This document shows, piece by piece, positions 60,689 through 64,000 of a stretch of DNA of 64,000 bases. How positions within the stretch are numbered: position 1 is the stretch's first letter; each line of letters begins with the position of its first letter. The notes beneath the pieces are model-generated. The model made no database searches. It was not told the origin of the DNA and worked only from the letters and a program-made list of their open reading frames with translations. The position numbers were made by a program, and so were the translations under genes. The stretch covers positions 25,695,151-25,759,150 of the forward strand of contig OW203765.1 in NCBI GenBank assembly GCA_934045905.1, read 5' to 3'. The DNA is from Leuctra nigra. Its lineage: Eukaryota > Arthropoda > Insecta > Plecoptera > Leuctridae.

Positions 60689-62771
60689 AACTTTTGCATC
60701 AAGTTCACATTGTCAAAGTATTCAAATAAGTTTGTTACTGTCAGTGTCAGCACATCGAAAGAAGGTGAATATACATAAACATGCTCAATTTACTGAGGTA
60801 TTAATAAGTCTTAACAGCATTCAAGTTATCAAATGTCTCATTCGAAGTACTGAAGCCTGTTTTTGCTAACAAGTGGACTTTTGACAGGAGTGTTAAAATT
60901 GCTGAAACTTTTAAGTATCAACATAAATCGAGACTTTTATGTAGGTGGATTCTTACCCCCTTCTCTCTTGATGGTAAAGAAATAATTATATTATGTAAAA
61001 ACAAATTAACTAAACTGAAAACATGATCAGGAAACTGAGTGTTCAGAGGAAATAATGCATCATAAAATGAATGTATATGTATCTCATCAAATGTGATATA
61101 AATCTTGACTAAAACTTTCATCCGACAAGCCCCTAGAATCTTCTCGCTCATCATGATTAATTTTGTCACGCAATTCTCCTAACAGCGAGCACATGTTGTC
61201 ATATCTTCAACTTCTGCCATGCCGCTAAGTGGCCGCCGGTTCATTAAAGTAACATTTTGACCATCAGCTTACCTTGCCCCAAGGATTTGGGGAGCAATTT
61301 CGTGAAACGAAGATGAGATTTTTTTAAAGATAATGAGCTAGGCTCGGAGCAGATGACTGTTGTAAATGTCATAACAGAGATCACGCGTTGATTACGAAGA
61401 TCATCTTCAACTGATTATAATATGTTACTGAATTTTATTGCACCCAAAGTGGGAACTGAGAAATAAATATGTTTGAATAGGCCTTCATGGACCTCAGTAA
61501 TGAGGAATTCAGTAAGTTCTTTCAGGCGATGACCTTGACATTCACTGCCGGGTTTGATGCCCGTGACAGTCGTTCCAGTAAGACTTTCGCGGATTCTGGA
61601 AGGTTCTGACAAAACTTTCTTCTCCCCAAGTCTATACGGGACCCATACCGCTTTCTCTGTGTTAATTTTGTTTTGTAGGCAATGCCCAGGTCACAACGTT
61701 CAACCAATCGATCTGAAATTTTGCACACACACTAATGTCATATGAGCGGTCACGAGTATAGTTTTTCAACGAGATCCTGTGATTGGTTGAAAATTAAAAA
61801 TGGAATTTTTTGATCGATCGACTTAAATTTTTGCGTGGTCATTGGGACCAACATTTTAGGTTCTTTTGATAATTTTCATACAAATATGTCAAGAACTTCA
61901 AGAGTTAAGAACATTTTACGAAAATGTATTTAATTGTTTTGAAATATTTATCAAATGTTATTCAAAGGAAGTTCAAATAAATATCACTGCTCCTTTGACG
62001 CATTTGGTTGGATTTTCTTCCTTGCTATTATCCAAAGTCTATTTTAGAGCTACAAAGAGCGTTTTCCTAGTTTATAGAAAAGCGAATAAAGTCCTGATTT
62101 TAAGAGGCATTTAATATCTCACAGGGTCCATGGTAACGCACAGGATTATAAATTATAAATCAACAAATTGCAACTTTAACTACAGATCATATATGGTAAA
62201 GGTAAGATAAAATCATCCTCATTGCATCACTCTAAACTTTTACGACATCGTAGATATTCCGTGTCTATTTCAACCATAAACAAGCTTGGTAGGTAACTAT
62301 AAAATCAATTCCGATATAAAAAGAAATGTTTTATATCTTAATAAATATTGGTCTCCGCGTTGAATGACGATGTGATGCAATATCTTGGACGTGTTAAAAG
62401 TAACAGGTAGCTGGGACGTGAGTTAGCACGTACATGAGAATCTAACACGTTAAGTTGACAAGGTTTTATAATAAGACTCGCATTACACTGAGCATGGCGG
62501 AGTCGTTGAATAAATGGAATTAATTGCGGATAAACCAAATGCCGAATGTTTCGCTTCAAATGTTGGTTTTGTTTCAAAATGATTTATAAATAATTTTAAA
62601 TTAAATCACAGCCAAATGGCTTCATTAGGATTTGATGTTTTTCACGAACAATCATAGTATACCATACAATTTATATTGAGTATTGTCCATAAGACGCGAA
62701 TAATTCAAGAATGTTTGAAAATAAACTAAATGAAAAGTAAGTAAAAATTATATTTCTTATACTATTTTGAA
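60689..62771. other. AT-rich region with a dispersed repeat
   Basis: 61687-61880 pairs with 22879-23040 (CCAGGTCACAACGTTCAACC, TCCTGTGATTGGTTGAAAAT, CATTGGGACCAACATTTTAG). Nothing coding recognised. Confidence 0.45.
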
Positions 62772-64000
62772 TCTAGTGGAGCGGTCGCTCCACCCAGCCA
62801 AGTCGTACTGTACACTCACAATCACTCAACATACCGTAAATGCCTAATAAACCGAGGAGCAGACCAAACACTTTTACTGTAAGCAACAACATGGCATTTT
62901 CGGTCTACTGGATCATAAAATTGGAAAATCTCACATTGTTGTGAAATATCCTAATTTCGAGCTATGGCCCACCCCACCACATATACCAAATTTGGGAACA
63001 ATAGGTTATGCCATTTGCGAGCTAGAGGGCCGTGAAAACAGTGAAATTACATCACTTTCATCTTCTTCTTCTTCTTCTTCTTCTTCTTCTTCTTCTTCTT
63101 CTTCTTCTTTAGATGATGATGATGATTCAGATATCAGGAAACACCGCTATCACCGCCACAGCCTAAACGGCTGAACCGATCGATCTGAAATTTTTACCAC
63201 ATGTGCACTTTTGGCGTCTGAGGTGCCTTTTTATAAAACCAACCGGAAGTCGCCATTTTGAAACCGGAAATGACGTCATATATCGAAACCGGCTGAACCG
63301 ATCGGAACGAAACTAGCGTCAAACTATTCGGACGGTCATATATATGAAAATACAATAGTCTAAACAGAAATGTACTATTACTGAAACCGGAAATGACGTC
63401 ATAAAAATGAAAAATCAGACTTTAATTACCTCTTACTACAATAACTACTTATTCACAAGGTTTATAATGATACAAAACATTTATATAAACAAATTCTACG
63501 TGGTGTGTTTTCAGCCGCCATTTTGATAACCGGAAGTGATGCCATATCTCGAAAACGGCTGGACCGATTGGAACAAATCTTTCGCTTTTCTTCATGGAAT
63601 ATCACTTTAAGCATATTTTGGTACCAAACGCAACTTTTCTTAGTAACCAAATTGGAACTGGCTTTTTTTTTTAAAGGAATTAGTCATTGTTGTTTCGATA
63701 TGTGTTACAAATTGTTTAAATAAACTAAAAAAAATTGTGATATCCCCATAAAAAACACTCCGTGTAAAAATACCAGCCAAGTCTCTTTAACTATAAAAAA
63801 AATAGAAGAAATCTAAAAATTCAGCACTGAAAAGTAGTGATATCAAAAAATTGGCCAAGTCAAACTTAATTTGAAAAACCAAAATATACTTGGCGCATCG
63901 TTTTTAAGGGCATTATAGATATATTTTATATATTTAGGTACATATGATTTTTGGCATATACTTCTATACTAGATTAATACCCGATGCGCCAAGTATATTT
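62772..64000 (-). mobile_element. FB-A8: foldback/terminal-hairpin element, cut by the window end
   Basis: Hairpin end at 62772-62794, body with ETS/CRE/YY1-like clusters, outer arm of the long inverted repeat from about 63745, loop, and the start of the second arm (GATGCGCCAAGTATATTT) at the last bases. It carries a (TTC)n microsatellite of about 16 units (63059-63108). Confidence 0.88.

Noticed and set aside
62941..63174. Ser-rich open frame in FB-A8
   Set aside because: The Ser run is the translated TTC microsatellite; other copies are closed in this frame.

Overview
The window is AT-rich, intron-bearing animal DNA dominated by transposable elements. It is most likely from an insect: the GNAT acetyltransferase pair and the small secreted protein look like insect families. 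Order and species cannot be settled from sequence alone. There is no operon structure, no CRISPR array, no rRNA gene and no convincing functional tRNA gene.

Genes. (1) A tandem pair of four-exon GNAT N-acetyltransferase genes on the + strand. Copy 1 runs from before base 1 to 8592; its intron 1 is swollen to 7.3 kb by transposons. Copy 2 is complete (14854-17668, 243 aa). (2) A + strand multi-exon gene of unknown function (44515-48162). Its eight reconstructed exons keep one frame and end in a Ser/Asp-rich segment and a C-terminal membrane helix; its 5' end was not found. (3) A - strand small secreted protein exon (50782-51400). (4) A - strand SINA-like RING/coiled-coil ORF (29918-30340), lacking the usual SINA C-terminal domain.

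Mobile DNA. The dominant element, called FB-A here, has eight copies at about 0.2, 9.4, 10.6, 12.9, 21.5, 32.1, 41.8 and 62.8 kb. Full copies carry a long inverted repeat with GCCAAG motifs at one end and an 18-nt hairpin followed by CTAGAT at the other. Between the ends lie repeated CRE/ETS/YY1-like motif clusters. The two arms of each long inverted repeat match each other, while arms of different copies differ. A second, longer foldback at 51888-52621 has an unrelated body but the same motif arrangement. Others include a 4.1-kb TIR element (2575-6695) holding a decayed ORF and split by a TTAA-flanked insertion, a 5'-truncated non-LTR retrotransposon (about 19882-21434), and about ten MITEs, most with visible target duplications (TTA/TAA, TA or 9 bp). 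Around 53.8-56.2 kb there is a nested tandem/segmental duplication with tRNA-like, SINE-type modules.

Layout: 0-9 kb GNAT copy 1 and its intronic transposons; 9-14.5 kb three FB-A copies and MITEs; 14.8-17.7 kb GNAT copy 2; 18-23 kb retrotransposon, FB-A and MITEs; 23-32 kb AT-rich with the RING ORF; 32-44 kb FB-A copies, MITEs and AT-rich DNA; 44.5-48.9 kb membrane-protein gene; 50.8-51.4 kb secreted-protein exon; 51.7-58.1 kb foldback, duplications and SINE-like repeats; 58-64 kb AT-rich with one MITE and the last FB-A copy. Apart from the tandem GNAT pair, nothing shows that the genes act in one pathway.
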